A DNA stretch of 64,000 nt from Pantoea rodasii. GTDB lineage: Bacteria > Pseudomonadota > Gammaproteobacteria > Enterobacterales > Enterobacteriaceae. The first letter of the stretch is position 1. Each line of letters starts with the position of its first letter. A program made the position numbers and the translations under genes. Positions 40,474 to 50,133 of the stretch are shown piece by piece. The stretch covers positions 1-64,000 of the forward strand of contig NZ_MLFP01000005.1 of NCBI RefSeq assembly GCF_002095465.1, given 5' to 3'. The notes below the pieces were generated by a model that saw nothing but the letters and a program-made list of their open reading frames with translations, was not told where the DNA came from and ran no database searches.

Positions 40474-41679
40474 ATGAGAAAAAATTCCGTCAATTCTGCA
40501 TTGCGGCCGCTGGCTGCCACTTCATTATTAGTGCTTTTCCTTCCCGTCACCACTCAGGCTGAACAGGCGCCTGCGGCACCTCAAATTGAGGCCAAGGCCT
40601 GGGTTTTAATGGACTACAACAGCGGGAAAGTATTGGCCGAGTCCAATGCCGACCAGCGGTTGGATCCTGCCAGTCTCACCAAAATGATGACCAGCTATGT
40701 CGTTGGTCAGGCGTTAAAATCCGGCAAGATCCATAACGATGATATGGTCACCATTGGCCAGGATGCGTGGGCAACCGGCAACCCAAAACTGCGTGGCTCA
40801 TCGCTGATGTTCCTCAAACCCGGCGATCGCATTCCGGTTTCTGAACTCAATAAGGGCGTGGTGATTCAGTCAGGCAATGATGCCTGCATCGCGCTGGCCG
40901 ATTATGTCGCCGGTAGCCAGGACTCGTTCATCGGTCTGATGAACAACTACGTTAAAGCGTTTGGATTACAAAACACCCACTTTATGACCGTGCACGGTCT
41001 GGATGCCGAAGGGCAATACAGCACTGCACGCGATATGGCGATCATCGGCCAGCGTCTGATTAGCGATGTGCCTGAAGAGTATGCGTTAAACAGCGAGAAA
41101 GAGTTCACCTTTAATCACATCAAACAGATGAACCGAAACCGCCTGCTGTGGAGCAGCAACCTGAAGGTGGACGGAATTAAAACCGGGCATACCTCAGGCG
41201 CGGGTAATAACCTGGTGGCGTCCGCGGTCGACGGAGATATGCGTCTGATTTCGGTAGTACTCGGCACGCAAACCGATGCGATTCGTTTTCGTGAAAGTGA
41301 GAAGCTGCTCACCTGGGGTTTCCGCTTTTACGAAACCGTGACACCGATAAAAAGCGATAAACCCTTTGCTCAGCAGCGTGTGTGGTTTGGTGAGCAGAGT
41401 CAGGTCAATCTCGGGGTAGCGAAAGATGCGGCGATCACCGTTCCGAAAGGGCAGATGAAAAATCTCAAAGCCAGCTTCACCCTGAATTCCCCGCAGCTGG
41501 AAGCACCTCTGGAGAAGAATCAGGTGGTGGGAACCATTGATTTCCAGCTGGATGGCAAAACCGTGGATCAGCGTCCGCTGGTGGTGATGGAAGCGGTGCC
41601 GGAAGGCGGATTTATTGGCCGTATCTGGGATTTCATCATGATGAAATTCAATGGCTGGTTCGGGAAGTGGTTTAACTAA
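40474..41679 (+). CDS. dacC: D-alanyl-D-alanine carboxypeptidase DacC (PBP6)
   Basis: A penicillin-binding protein that trims the pentapeptide of peptidoglycan. A signal peptide ends about residue 29 (TQA-EQAP). Active-site motifs: SLTK (Ser 67, Lys 70), SGN (133-135), KTG (236-238). A beta-rich C-terminal domain ends in an amphipathic anchor ([17 protein letters not shown]). 401 residues, E. coli 400. Confidence 0.96.
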   Translation: MRKNSVNSALRPLAATSLLVLFLPVTTQAEQAPAAPQIEAKAWVLMDYNSGKVLAESNADQRLDPASLTKMMTSYVVGQALKSGKIHNDDMVTIGQDAWATGNPKLRGSSLMFLKPGDRIPVSELNKGVVIQSGNDACIALADYVAGSQDSFIGLMNNYVKAFGLQNTHFMTVHGLDAEGQYSTARDMAIIGQRLISDVPEEYALNSEKEFTFNHIKQMNRNRLLWSSNLKVDGIKTGHTSGAGNNLVASAVDGDMRLISVVLGTQTDAIRFRESEKLLTWGFRFYETVTPIKSDKPFAQQRVWFGEQSQVNLGVAKDAAITVPKGQMKNLKASFTLNSPQLEAPLEKNQVVGTIDFQLDGKTVDQRPLVVMEAVPEGGFIGRIWDFIMMKFNGWFGKWFN

Positions 41680-41686
41680 TGAATAG

Positions 41687-41712
41687 GATGGCGGCCGGTA
41701 AAGCCGCCATCC
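41687..41712. terminator. bidirectional terminator hairpin between dacC and ybjG
   Basis: A 10-bp perfect stem GGATGGCGGC/GCCGCCATCC with a 6-base loop lies between two convergent genes. No T-tract. Confidence 0.6.
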
Positions 41713-41715
41713 CGA

Positions 41716-42319
41716 TTACCCGCGAATCCAGCCTTTCTTAATCGGCATGGCGAATAACGCGCGATAAACCTGATGGGTGAAAGCCAGCATGCGTTCGCCA
41801 TACAGCTGCCACGCCATATGTGAAGCCAGACAGCCCAGCATCCCCACCAAAATCCACCCAGCATATCCATTGGCCAATGCACGCCAAGATAAACCCGTGA
41901 CCAGGCGATGGCACTGCCCACCGCCAGCAAGATCACGCCAGACCACAAGCGATGCCAGCAGATAAACGCCAGTGCAAAGGTGAAAATAGTGGTGCCATGA
42001 TCGCTGGGATAAGAGTCATCGGCGGCGTGCGCCAGGAATTGATGGCCAAAGCCAATAGCAAACGGGCGCGGATGAGGCAGCAGTTGGCCCACGCACCAGG
42101 AGATAGTCAGCGCATAAATCAGCGCCATACCGGTTTCAATACCAACGCACGTTGCGACTGCACCTGCTCGCGCGGGCCCCACAGCCACAATGCCACAATC
42201 AGCAACGGGACAATGGCAATCACATCTTTAGCAATAAAGGTTGCCAGGTTAATCAACCACTGCGGTGAATCCGCCGTGGCGTTCATCCATAAAAAGAGAC
42301 TATGGTTGAGCGCTTCCAT
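41716..42319 (-). CDS. ybjG: undecaprenyl-diphosphatase YbjG (PAP2 family; frame broken twice)
   Basis: An integral-membrane PAP2 phosphatase that recycles undecaprenyl pyrophosphate. The signatures HPRPF, YPSDHGT and SRVYLGVHWPMDMLGG are present. Two deletions break it: at 42134-42136 (LVLK should continue TGMALIYALTIS, AAAA needed for AAA) and at 41849-41852 (GGF should continue LVGMLGCLASHM, one extra T on the minus strand). Restored, it is about 201 residues ending GWIRG, E. coli 198. The start is ATG 42319 or the GTG just before it. It overlaps the upstream PAP2 gene by 20 bases. Confidence 0.9.
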
Positions 42320-43061
42320 CACGTTTAATTTTCCTCATCTTGTCTACCCAAAAAGAAACACCGGCAAAAATCAGCACCTGGCTCAGCCACACCCACCATC
42401 CTGACCACAGATTGTGAGAGAAGAAGTGGGCACCGCGCATCACCTGTCCGTATCCCATCAGCAAGCCCACAGCGATACCGAACAACAGTGCTAAGACGGC
42501 GCGGCGTGGACGCTCGGGCCACCACAGGAAGAACAGCGCCATCAACGCAAAGCCGCTCGACGCGTGACCGCCTGGGAAGCACTGCCCCGGACCGCTCAGC
42601 GCAGGCGTGGGATCCAGCAGTACAAAGCTGGCGGCCTTGCCGCCAAACATCGCCAAATCCCACGGGCAGGAGTGCGCGCTATGCGCCTTGAGAATGCCCA
42701 CCACCAGCGGCCCAAGGCCAAACAGCAGGGCCACCAGCACGCGGCGGCCATCTCGCTGCTGCGCACCACGCAACAACATCAACACCGCACCCGCAATGAT
42801 CACATCCTTAAACAGGCGATGATTGATCAGGTCCAGCCAACGATTGTGCTGCAATGGGAATGTCTGCGTCTGTGGGTCAAACCACCGCTGGCTGATAGCG
42901 ATATCGAGGCCTTCGTGGCGTGACCACCACAGGAACACCAGTGCCGAAATTGCCAGTAAAATAAAGTTGATAGCGTAAAAGCGTCGCGACAAACAATAAA
43001 TAGTCGGGCTCTTAATCTTATCGCGGGTTGTTGGAGTGTTTAACTTTGATGAAAGTTGCAT
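42300..43061 (-). CDS. second PAP2-family phosphatase, divergent motifs
   Basis: A 253-residue integral-membrane protein with about six hydrophobic segments. PAP2 motifs are recognisable but altered: KAHSAHSCPWD for motif 1, PGGHASSGF for motif 2 and RGAHFFSHNLWS for motif 3 (catalytic histidines retained). It resembles lipid or lipid-A phosphatases of this superfamily, but the substrate is uncertain. It overlaps ybjG, so the two are translated together. No E. coli gene occupies this position. Confidence 0.85.
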   Translation of the reverse strand: MQLSSKLNTPTTRDKIKSPTIYCLSRRFYAINFILLAISALVFLWWSRHEGLDIAISQRWFDPQTQTFPLQHNRWLDLINHRLFKDVIIAGAVLMLLRGAQQRDGRRVLVALLFGLGPLVVGILKAHSAHSCPWDLAMFGGKAASFVLLDPTPALSGPGQCFPGGHASSGFALMALFFLWWPERPRRAVLALLFGIAVGLLMGYGQVMRGAHFFSHNLWSGWWVWLSQVLIFAGVSFWVDKMRKIKRDGSAQP

Positions 43062-43143
43062 GAATGTTTAAAAATAGCGAAACCAGAATCGCAGGGTCGC
43101 AATTTACGCTTAGGAGAACCTTAAGCGGCGGGCATTTCAGGCA

Positions 43144-43210
43144 TAAAAAAACCCGCAAGTCAGTGACCGGCGGGCTCCACAATTTGGGGATTTCAAAGAA
43201 AAGCAGTGGC
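43144..43210 (-). ncRNA. rybB: RybB small regulatory RNA
   Basis: The minus strand from 43210 begins GCCACTGCTTTTCTTTGA, the highly conserved 5' seed of RybB, and ends in a stem CCCGC/GCGGG followed by seven T's (43145-43151). At about 66 nt it is slightly shorter than E. coli RybB because the hairpin differs. It lies beside ybjL, as in E. coli. RybB is a sigma-E-induced, Hfq-dependent repressor of outer-membrane-protein mRNAs. Confidence 0.93.
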
Positions 43211-43216
43211 ACTTAT

Positions 43217-43244
43217 TCAGACTGCGCCCCAATTAGAAAGTTCT
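43217..43244 (-). promoter_or_regulatory. sigma-E promoter of rybB
   Basis: On the minus strand AGAACTT (43238-43244) and TCTGA (43217-43221) are separated by 16 bases, with the RybB 5' end six bases further on. This matches the sigma-E consensus GGAACTT-N16-TCnnA. Confidence 0.85.
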
Positions 43245-43262
43245 GAACGCGGTAAAATATTT

Positions 43263-44950
43263 TTAAAAAGGCAAAAGCGGCCAAATTATCACAATAAGCG
43301 TGCCGGCGAGCGTCAGCAAAACGTTAGCGATCGCATAAGTTCCTGCATAGCCCAGTGCCGGAATGCTACTGCGGGCAGTATCGCTGATGATCTCCATAGC
43401 CGGTGCACAAGTGCGCGCGCCCATGATGGCACCAAACAGCAGCGCACGGTTCATGCGCAGCACGTAGGCGCCAAACAGATAGCAAATCACCACCGGAATC
43501 AAACTCACCAGCAGGCCGCTGAGCAACATCAAGGCACCCGCGCTGCCAAGGCCGTGCTGCAGACCGCTGCCAGCGCTCAGGCCGACACCCGCCATAAACA
43601 CCATCAAACCGAACTCTTTCACCATGGTCAGTGCACCCTGCGGGATGTAGCCGAAGGTCGGATGGTTCGCGCGCAGGAAGCCCAGCATGATACCCGCGAA
43701 CAGCAAACCGGCGGCGTTACCGATGCCAAAGCTGAAGTTGCTGAACTGGAAGGTGATCATGCCGATCATCAACCCGATGATAAAGAAGGCGCAGAAGGCC
43801 AGCAGATCGGTCATCTGACTGTGAATCGCGATAAAGCCGATGCGATCCGCCAGGCTTTTCACGCGGCGCGCTTCACCACTCACCTGCAACACATCGCCTT
43901 TGTTCAGCATGATGCTGTCATCAATCGGCATCTCAATCTGGCTGCGAATCACCCGATTAAGGAAGCAACCGTGATCGGTGAGTTTTAGATGGCTCAGGCG
44001 CTTATTCACCGCGTTGTGGTTCTTCACCACAATCTCTTCGGTGACGATGCGCATGTCGAGCAAATCGCGGTCGAACACCTCTTTGCCGTTACGAAAGCTG
44101 GCATCGAGGCGTGCATGCGCGTCGGGATAGCCCACCAGCGAAATTTCATCGCCGAGTTGCAGCATCGCATCCCCATCCGGGCTGGCGAGAATACCGTTAC
44201 GGCGTAGGCGTTCAATGTAGCAGCCGGTCTGACGGTGAATACCCAGCTCGCGCAGGTTTTACCGTCACTCCATTCCACCAATTCCGGGCCGACGCGATAG
44301 GCGCGGATCACCGGCAAGAACACTTTGCGCTGGCTGTCGGCATCCAGACCGCGCTCCCGCGCAATTTGCTGCGCGCAGGTTGGTAGATCCTGATGTTGCA
44401 GGCGAGGCAGATAGCGAGCGCCAAAGATCAGGCTGACCAGACCAATCAAGTAGGTAAGGGCATAACCCAGGCTGAGGTTATCCTGCATCATGTTGAGCTG
44501 ATGGCTGTCACTGATACTTTGCCGCAGCGTGTCACCCGCGCCGACCAGCACCGGTGTGGAGGTCATGGAACCGGCCAGCATGCCCGCCGTGAGGCCAATA
44601 TCCCAGCCGAAGGCTTTGCCAAGTCCCAACGCCACTAACAGGGCGCTGACCACCATGACAATGGCAAGAAGGAAGTAGTTTTTACCGTCGCGGAAAAAGA
44701 TCGAGAAAAAGTTAGGTCCTGCTTCGACACCCACACAAAAAATAAACAACATAAAGCCGAGACTTAATGCGTCGGTATTTATCGCAAAATGCTGCTGACC
44801 TAAAATCAATGAAACAACGAGGACACCAATAGAATTACCGAGTTGGACGGATCCGAGACGTAATTTACCCAAGCAAAGCCCTAAGGCTAAGACGACAAAT
44901 AATAACAGAACGTCATTTCCGCTTAACAATTCTGCGACGTTAATGTTCAC
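43263..44950 (-). CDS. ybjL: putative transporter YbjL (AspT/YidE family; frameshifted)
   Basis: An inner-membrane protein of the aspartate-alanine-exchanger-like family: five or so helices at each end flank two central TrkA-C (RCK-C) domains. The frame breaks at 44257-44260: SDGK should continue [16 protein letters not shown], requiring five A's where four are read. Restored length is 562 residues, E. coli 561. The C-terminal half is intact to the stop at 43263. The transported substrate is unknown. RybB lies just downstream. Confidence 0.92.
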
Positions 44951-45204
44951 GGTTTAACTTCTTCTTTACCTGTAACAAGTTGATGAAAGGGCCTTTTTTC
45001 GCTATCTTGTGGCAGCCGCAAGCGTCCTTGCCGCCAGGAAGGTGCAGACCATTATTAAAACGGCGTCATTCTAATCATAAATAACTTCCTCAGCTATCAG
45101 CAGTTTTCAATCCTTCTGCCAGCTGCTGTTTCTTTTTATTTCCACTTGTGCGCATCAGGGCTGTAAACGTTTCAATATTGTTAACGTGTAAGTTGAGGAT
45201 GGTT

Positions 45205-45576
45205 ATGTTGCAGCGCAATAATCGCTGGCCAGCATCGGTGCTGGGCGTCATGCTTTATACGCTGGTGTTTATTTTTGCACATCATTTTTGGGCGGTCGCC
45301 GCGGAACAAGCCGTCCGTGGACAGCCTGAATTATTGCTGTTTTTATTGCCAGGCATGCTCATGGCATTTCTGCAGCCGGATAGCCCGCTGATCGGCACGC
45401 TTTGGGTGGCCCTGACCGGGACGCTGCTGGGTATGGCGTGGATGTGGCTAACGGTGACGCAGATGCACAGCTGGCTGCTGATCGTAGCCTGGAGCCTAAG
45501 TGCGCTGTTTTGGGCAGGGTGCGGGGCGCTGGTGATCCGCCTGTTGCGGATTATGCTGGCAATGCGTGCGGAATAA
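45205..45576 (+). CDS. ybjM: YbjM family inner-membrane protein
   Basis: A 123-residue hydrophobic protein with about four membrane segments; FLLPGMLMAFLQP and LSALFWAGCGAL align with E. coli YbjM (125 residues). The ATG at 45205 is six bases from GAGG; upstream in-frame codons extend to 45148 without support. Function unknown. Divergent from ybjL, convergent with grxA, as in E. coli. Confidence 0.85.
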   Translation: MLQRNNRWPASVLGVMLYTLVFIFAHHFWAVAAEQAVRGQPELLLFLLPGMLMAFLQPDSPLIGTLWVALTGTLLGMAWMWLTVTQMHSWLLIVAWSLSALFWAGCGALVIRLLRIMLAMRAE

Positions 45577-45585
45577 CGCCGGCAA

Positions 45586-45607
45586 AAACGGGCCCGCAGG
45601 CCCGTTT
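45586..45607. terminator. bidirectional terminator between ybjM and grxA
   Basis: A stem AAACGGGC/GCCCGTTT with a 6-base loop lies between convergent genes, with A/T-flanks on both sides. Confidence 0.8.
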
Positions 45608-45609
45608 CA

Positions 45610-45873
45610 TTATGCTTCTACACCCAGATTTTCTTTGGTCCAGGCAGCAAACTCGGTGTAACCACCGATATGCTGATCGTCGAGGAAAATCTGCGGCACG
45701 GTAGTCACCGGTTTGCCGGCACGCGCTTCCAGATCGGCCTTAGTGATGCCGGTCGCCTGGATATCGACGTACTGATAGTTGAAATCATCGCGCTCGCTGG
45801 TCAGCTTGGTGGCTAACTCTTTCGCACGTACGCAGTATGGGCAGCTTGAACGGCCAAAAATTACTGCAATCAT
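45610..45873 (-). CDS. grxA: glutaredoxin 1
   Basis: A thiol-disulfide oxidoreductase reduced by glutathione; hydrogen donor for ribonucleotide reductase. The active site CPYC is at residues 11-14, the cis-proline segment TVPQIFLDDQHIGG about 58-71. 87 residues, E. coli 85. The start is preceded by GGAGAG. In E. coli the gene is OxyR-controlled; no operator was assigned here. Confidence 0.97.
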   Translation of the reverse strand: MIAVIFGRSSCPYCVRAKELATKLTSERDDFNYQYVDIQATGITKADLEARAGKPVTTVPQIFLDDQHIGGYTEFAAWTKENLGVEA

Positions 45874-46056
45874 TGCTTCTCTCCTTCCGCTGCTGTTTTG
45901 TGACCAGTTTCACATTACAGCGTGAATAATGGCTAACATCATGCCCGCCCATCCTGCTTAATTAAAGAAGAAAATGCCTGTTACTCTAATGCACACTGTC
46001 TATAGGCTTGCTATATAAAGACAGCTGAACAGATTGAAAAACTGAGGAAACATTGC

Positions 46057-46308
46057 ATGCGTAATCTGGCCACTTTGCCTAAACCGATTTTGCTGCTGGA
46101 AGTGCTGGGCGTACTCACGGTGATTGGCGCCCTGCTGCTGGTGAACGACTGGATGACGGCGCCGGATTTTATGGCGAAAAAGTCGCTAGCAACGCTGCTG
46201 TTTTTCCTTGGCATCGCGCTAATGCTGCCTGCCGCATGGCTGATGATGTGGCGCACCGCGAAAGCGATGGCGCCACAGTTGTTCAATCACACCCATAAAA
46301 AGAAGTAA
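46057..46308 (+). CDS. ybjC: YbjC family membrane protein
   Basis: 83 residues with two hydrophobic segments (about 9-27 and 47-67); the DUF1418 pattern PKPILLLEVLGVLTV is recognisable. Function unknown. It precedes nfsA by 12 bases in the conserved ybjC-nfsA-rimK-ybjN order, which in E. coli is part of the SoxRS-inducible unit. Confidence 0.92.
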   Translation: MRNLATLPKPILLLEVLGVLTVIGALLLVNDWMTAPDFMAKKSLATLLFFLGIALMLPAAWLMMWRTAKAMAPQLFNHTHKKK

Positions 46309-46320
46309 CCGGAGAGGATT

Positions 46321-47043
46321 ATGACGCCGACGATAGATTTACTGTGCAGCCACCGTTCCATTCGCGCCTTTACTGAGCAGGGCATTGATGATGCTCAGCG
46401 CAGCGCGATTATTGCTGCAGCGCAAGCGGCTTCGACCTCCAGCTTTCTGCAGTGCTCCTCCATTATTCGTATCACCGACCAGGAAAAACGTGAACAGCTG
46501 GTGCAGCTTACCGGTGGACAACCGTGGGTCAGCGCCGCCGCCGAATTTTGGGTATTTTGCGCCGACTTTAATCGCCATCAGCAAATCTGTCCTGATGCCC
46601 ATCTTGGACGTGCGGAGCAACTGCTGCTGGGCTGTGTCGATACCGCACTGATGGCGCAAAATGCTATGGTTGCGGCGGAATCACTGGGACTGGGCGGAGT
46701 GTTTATCGGCGGTATCCGCAATAGCATTGCGCAGGTCACCGAATTACTGGAGCTGCCCCAGTTTGTGTTGCCGCTGTTTGGCTTCTGTATCGGCCATCCG
46801 GCTGCCGCGCCAGACGTGAAACCGCGTATGCCGCAGACGATGCTGGTGCATGAAAACCGTTATCAGCCGGTTGATAAGCGCGTGCTGGCCGAGTATGACA
46901 ACCAAATCACCGCCTATTATCAGCAGCGTGACAGCAACCAGCGTTCGGAAAACTGGAGCGAACTGATTCAACGCCTGATCATTAAAGAAACGCGTCCGTT
47001 TATGCTGGATTATCTGCATCAACAAGGCTGGGCGACGCGCTAA
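46321..47043 (+). CDS. nfsA: oxygen-insensitive NADPH nitroreductase NfsA
   Basis: An FMN-dependent nitroreductase reducing nitroaromatics and quinones by two-electron steps. 240 residues, as in E. coli. The N-terminal [11 protein letters not shown] and the [16 protein letters not shown] segment bind the FMN phosphate and ring; [12 protein letters not shown] (about 122-133) is the family signature. GGAGAGG precedes the ATG. rimK follows after 17 bases. Confidence 0.96.
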   Translation: MTPTIDLLCSHRSIRAFTEQGIDDAQRSAIIAAAQAASTSSFLQCSSIIRITDQEKREQLVQLTGGQPWVSAAAEFWVFCADFNRHQQICPDAHLGRAEQLLLGCVDTALMAQNAMVAAESLGLGGVFIGGIRNSIAQVTELLELPQFVLPLFGFCIGHPAAAPDVKPRMPQTMLVHENRYQPVDKRVLAEYDNQITAYYQQRDSNQRSENWSELIQRLIIKETRPFMLDYLHQQGWATR

Positions 47044-47060
47044 GCACAAGGAACTCTGCA

Positions 47061-47963
47061 ATGAAAATGGCCATTCTCACCCGCGATGGAACGTTGTATT
47101 CGTGTAAACGTCTGCGTGACGCCGCGGAAGAGCGTGGTCATCAGGTGCAGATGATCGATCCGCTCTCCTGCTACATGAATATCAATTCCGATTCCCCCGC
47201 CGTGCATTATCGTGGCGAAGCTCTGGGCCATTTTGATGCGGTGCTGCCGCGCATCGGCACCGCCACCACCTTTTATGGCACGGCGGTGCTGCGTCAGTTT
47301 GAAATGCTGGGCAGCTATCCCTTGAATGAATCAGTGGCCATCACCCGGGCGCGCGACAAGCTGCGTTCGTTGCAGCTGCTGGCGCGGGAAGGCATTGATA
47401 TGCCGATCACCGGTTTTGCCTCCTCGCCTGATGACACTCAGGATGTGATTGCCATGGTGGGTGGTGCACCGCTGGTGGTGAAGCTGGTGGAGGGCACGCA
47501 GGGGATTGGGGTGGTGCTGGCGGAAACGCGCCAGGCAGCAGAAAGCGTGATCGATGCTTTTCGCGGACTCAACGCCCATATTCTGGTGCAGGAATTTATC
47601 AAAGAAGCGCAGGGACGCGACATTCGCTGCCTGGTGATTGGCAATGAAGTGGTGGCCTCCATCGAACGCATTGCCAAAGAGGGCGATTTTCGTTCCAATC
47701 TGCATCGCGGCGGCACCGCGCGCGTGGTCAGTATCACTGAGCAGGAGCGTGAAATCGCGGTGAAGGCGGCATCCACGCTCGGGCTGGAAGTGGCCGGTGT
47801 AGATATTTTACGCGCCAATCGCGGTCCGCTGGTCATGGAGGTCAATGCCTCGCCAGGCCTTGAGGGCATTGAGGGCACCACCGGTCTGGACATTGCTTCA
47901 ATGATGATTAAGTGGGTAGAAGCGCACGCTTGCCCCGGCTATCGTCTTAAAACCGGGGGCTGA
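47061..47963 (+). CDS. rimK: ribosomal protein bS6--L-glutamate ligase RimK
   Basis: An ATP-grasp ligase that adds glutamate residues to the C-terminus of ribosomal protein bS6 and can make poly-glutamate. 300 residues. N-terminal [16 protein letters not shown] is diagnostic; the ATP-grasp core shows [16 protein letters not shown] (about 141-156) and the metal-binding [14 protein letters not shown] (about 257-270). Confidence 0.97.
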   Translation: MKMAILTRDGTLYSCKRLRDAAEERGHQVQMIDPLSCYMNINSDSPAVHYRGEALGHFDAVLPRIGTATTFYGTAVLRQFEMLGSYPLNESVAITRARDKLRSLQLLAREGIDMPITGFASSPDDTQDVIAMVGGAPLVVKLVEGTQGIGVVLAETRQAAESVIDAFRGLNAHILVQEFIKEAQGRDIRCLVIGNEVVASIERIAKEGDFRSNLHRGGTARVVSITEQEREIAVKAASTLGLEVAGVDILRANRGPLVMEVNASPGLEGIEGTTGLDIASMMIKWVEAHACPGYRLKTGG

Positions 47964-48049
47964 GCGCGCTTTTACGCGGTTTTCGTGGCATCAGATGCAC
48001 TTTTTCCGTAAGCTAAGGCGCTTATTTCTTCACCCCACAGGACATAACG

Positions 48050-48532
48050 ATGGATTCACTGGTCGTTCCTGACATCGACATCCTGCGTCGCTGGCTGGAT
48101 CAACAAAATATCACCTGGTTCGAATGCGATGCCTGTCAGGCACTGCACCTGCCGCACATGCAGAATTTTGACGGGGTGTTTGATGCAAAAATCGACCTGG
48201 TGGACAACGTCATCCTCTTCTCGGCCCTGGCTGAAGTGAAACCCACTGCGCTGATCCCCCTGGTGGGCGATCTGTCGCAAATCAATGCCAGTTCGCTCAC
48301 GGTGAAAGCCTTTATCGATATTCAGGATGACAATCTGCCCAAGCTGATTGTTTGCCAGTCGATCAGTACCACTGCCGGCTTAACCTTCGGCCAGTTCTCG
48401 CACTTTATGAAGCAAAGTGAAGAGGGCGTTTCCATGGTGATCATGGAAGCCTTTGCCAACAATCTTTTGATGGTGGGCGAAGAAGAAGAGGAACGACAGC
48501 CGAGTTCCAGCAGTCACGCCATGCTGCACTGA
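48050..48532 (+). CDS. ybjN: YbjN domain-containing protein
   Basis: A 160-residue cytoplasmic protein (E. coli 158) with a type-III-secretion-chaperone-like fold expected for the YbjN family; acidic and short of motifs. In E. coli it affects motility, biofilm and stress phenotypes, but the mechanism is not settled. It follows rimK by 86 bases and ends in a terminator. Confidence 0.93.
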   Translation: MDSLVVPDIDILRRWLDQQNITWFECDACQALHLPHMQNFDGVFDAKIDLVDNVILFSALAEVKPTALIPLVGDLSQINASSLTVKAFIDIQDDNLPKLIVCQSISTTAGLTFGQFSHFMKQSEEGVSMVIMEAFANNLLMVGEEEEERQPSSSSHAMLH

Positions 48533-48547
48533 GTTACCCGCCTCGCT

Positions 48548-48575
48548 AACTGCCGCTTTTTGCGGCAGTTTTCAT
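48548..48575 (+). terminator. intrinsic terminator of ybjN
   Basis: A 9-bp stem AACTGCCGC/GCGGCAGTT with a T loop is followed by TTCATTTT, 15 bases after the stop. Confidence 0.85.
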
Positions 48576-48905
48576 TTTCGCCCCACCACTTTTTATTCTG
48601 CATTTTGCCCTTTATTGCCAGATATTAGTCGTGCTTTATGCCACTAGTGCCAAAGCCCATAGCAGAAACATGCATAACTTATCGCAAAAAGGCGTTTTTT
48701 ACGCTGGGATCTGGCACGCGTGAAGCTGGGGGGCTATTCTTGCGGGGCTGCTTGAGACGTGCAACCTCAGCACAACTATAGGTTTTTGCTATTAAACTCC
48801 CGCTGAATATTGATTCATTGTGTGTCTGTGATTAAACAGAAAAAACGCAACGACCGGATCGCGTGTATGCAGCGTTGTGATGACCCCCTCAGGAGGAAGT
48901 AAAAC
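48576..48905. other. intergenic region upstream of potF
   Basis: 330 bases with no gene between the ybjN terminator and potF. It holds the candidate sigma-54 promoter at 48711-48727 and leaves a leader of about 180 bases before potF. No other structure was assigned. Confidence 0.5.
48711..48727 (+). promoter_or_regulatory. candidate sigma-54 promoter of potFGHI
   Basis: CTGGCACGCGTGAAGCT has an excellent -24 (CTGGCACG) and a GC at the right distance for -12, although TT before it is AA. E. coli potFGHI is known to respond to nitrogen control, so the call is plausible. Confidence 0.4.
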
Positions 48906-50015
48906 ATGATCAACCAACGTAAAAAATGGTTGCCAGGTGTGGTTGCTGGTGTGCTGATGGCTGCGGCCGCAGGCGCTCAGGCAGAGGATAAAACGCTGCA
49001 CGTATATAACTGGTCCGATTATATTTCGGCCGATACCGTGCCTAATTTTGAAAAGCAAACCGGCATCAAAGTGGTTTACGACGTCTTCGATTCCAACGAA
49101 GTGCTGGAAGGCAAGCTAATGGCCGGTTCAACCGGTTACGACGTTTTGGTGCCATCGTCCAGCTTCCTCGCGCGTCAGTTGCAATCTGGCGTGTTCCAGG
49201 AGCTGGATAAGAGCAAGCTGCCAAACTACAAAAACCTCGATCCTGATTTGATGGCGAAAGTCGCGCAACACGATCCGGGTAACAAATTCGCGATTCCGTA
49301 TCTGTGGGGCACCACCGGTATCGGCTATAACGTTGAAAAAGTAAAAGCGGCGTTAGGCACTGATGCGCCAGTGAACAGCTGGGATCTGGTATTGAAACCA
49401 GAAAACCTGGAAAAACTGAAAAGCTGTGGTGTTTCCTTCCTCGATGCGCCGGAAGAGATTTTCGCCACCGTGCTGAACTACCTCGGCAAAGATCCGAACA
49501 GTTCTGATGCCAAAGATTACACCGGCGCCGCCACTGACCTGTTGCTGAAGCTGCGTCCAAACATCCGTTACTTCCATTCGTCTCAGTACATTAACGACCT
49601 GGCGAATGGCAACATCTGCGTGGCGATCGGCTGGTCTGGCGATATCCTGCAGGCGAAAGATCGTGCTGAGAAAGCCAACAACGGCGTGCATCTGGGCTAC
49701 AGCGTGCCGAAAGAGGGTGCTTTGGCCTTCTTCGATATGATGGCGATTCCTAAAGATGCGAAAAATCTTGATGCCGCCTACCAGTGGCTGAACTACATCA
49801 TGGATCCAAAAGTAATCGCGGATGTCTCCAACAAAATGAACTATGCCAACGGCAACAAGGCTTCACTGCCATTGATTAATGCCGATGTGCGCAACAATCC
49901 GGGCATCTTCCCAACGCCGGACGCGATGGCGAAACTGTTTGTGCTTAAAGTCCAGGATCCGAAACTGGATCGTGCGCGTACCCGTGCATGGACTAAAGTA
50001 AAAAGTGGTAAGTAA
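48906..50015 (+). CDS. potF: putrescine-binding periplasmic protein PotF
   Basis: The solute-binding component of the PotFGHI putrescine importer. A signal peptide ends at AQA-EDKTL; mature LHVYNWSDYISADTVPNFEKQTG is the PotD/PotF signature. 369 residues, E. coli 370. AGGAGG lies seven or more bases before the ATG. First gene of the operon. Confidence 0.97.
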   Translation: MINQRKKWLPGVVAGVLMAAAAGAQAEDKTLHVYNWSDYISADTVPNFEKQTGIKVVYDVFDSNEVLEGKLMAGSTGYDVLVPSSSFLARQLQSGVFQELDKSKLPNYKNLDPDLMAKVAQHDPGNKFAIPYLWGTTGIGYNVEKVKAALGTDAPVNSWDLVLKPENLEKLKSCGVSFLDAPEEIFATVLNYLGKDPNSSDAKDYTGAATDLLLKLRPNIRYFHSSQYINDLANGNICVAIGWSGDILQAKDRAEKANNGVHLGYSVPKEGALAFFDMMAIPKDAKNLDAAYQWLNYIMDPKVIADVSNKMNYANGNKASLPLINADVRNNPGIFPTPDAMAKLFVLKVQDPKLDRARTRAWTKVKSGK

Positions 50016-50133
50016 TTCGTTCTAAACGAATTGATGACCTGTAACGACAACAGAGGCGCGGTGATGGCCTCTGTTGTGCCATTTCAGCGGCTGGTTGTGC
50101 CGCGCTACCCCGCTTAGCGCCGGAGAAATGTTA

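Noticed and set aside
43206..43988. 260-codon open frame on the plus strand
   Set aside because: It is antisense to ybjL, has no ribosome site and gives a Q/H/A-rich translation typical of a GC-rich shadow; it also runs over the RybB promoter.
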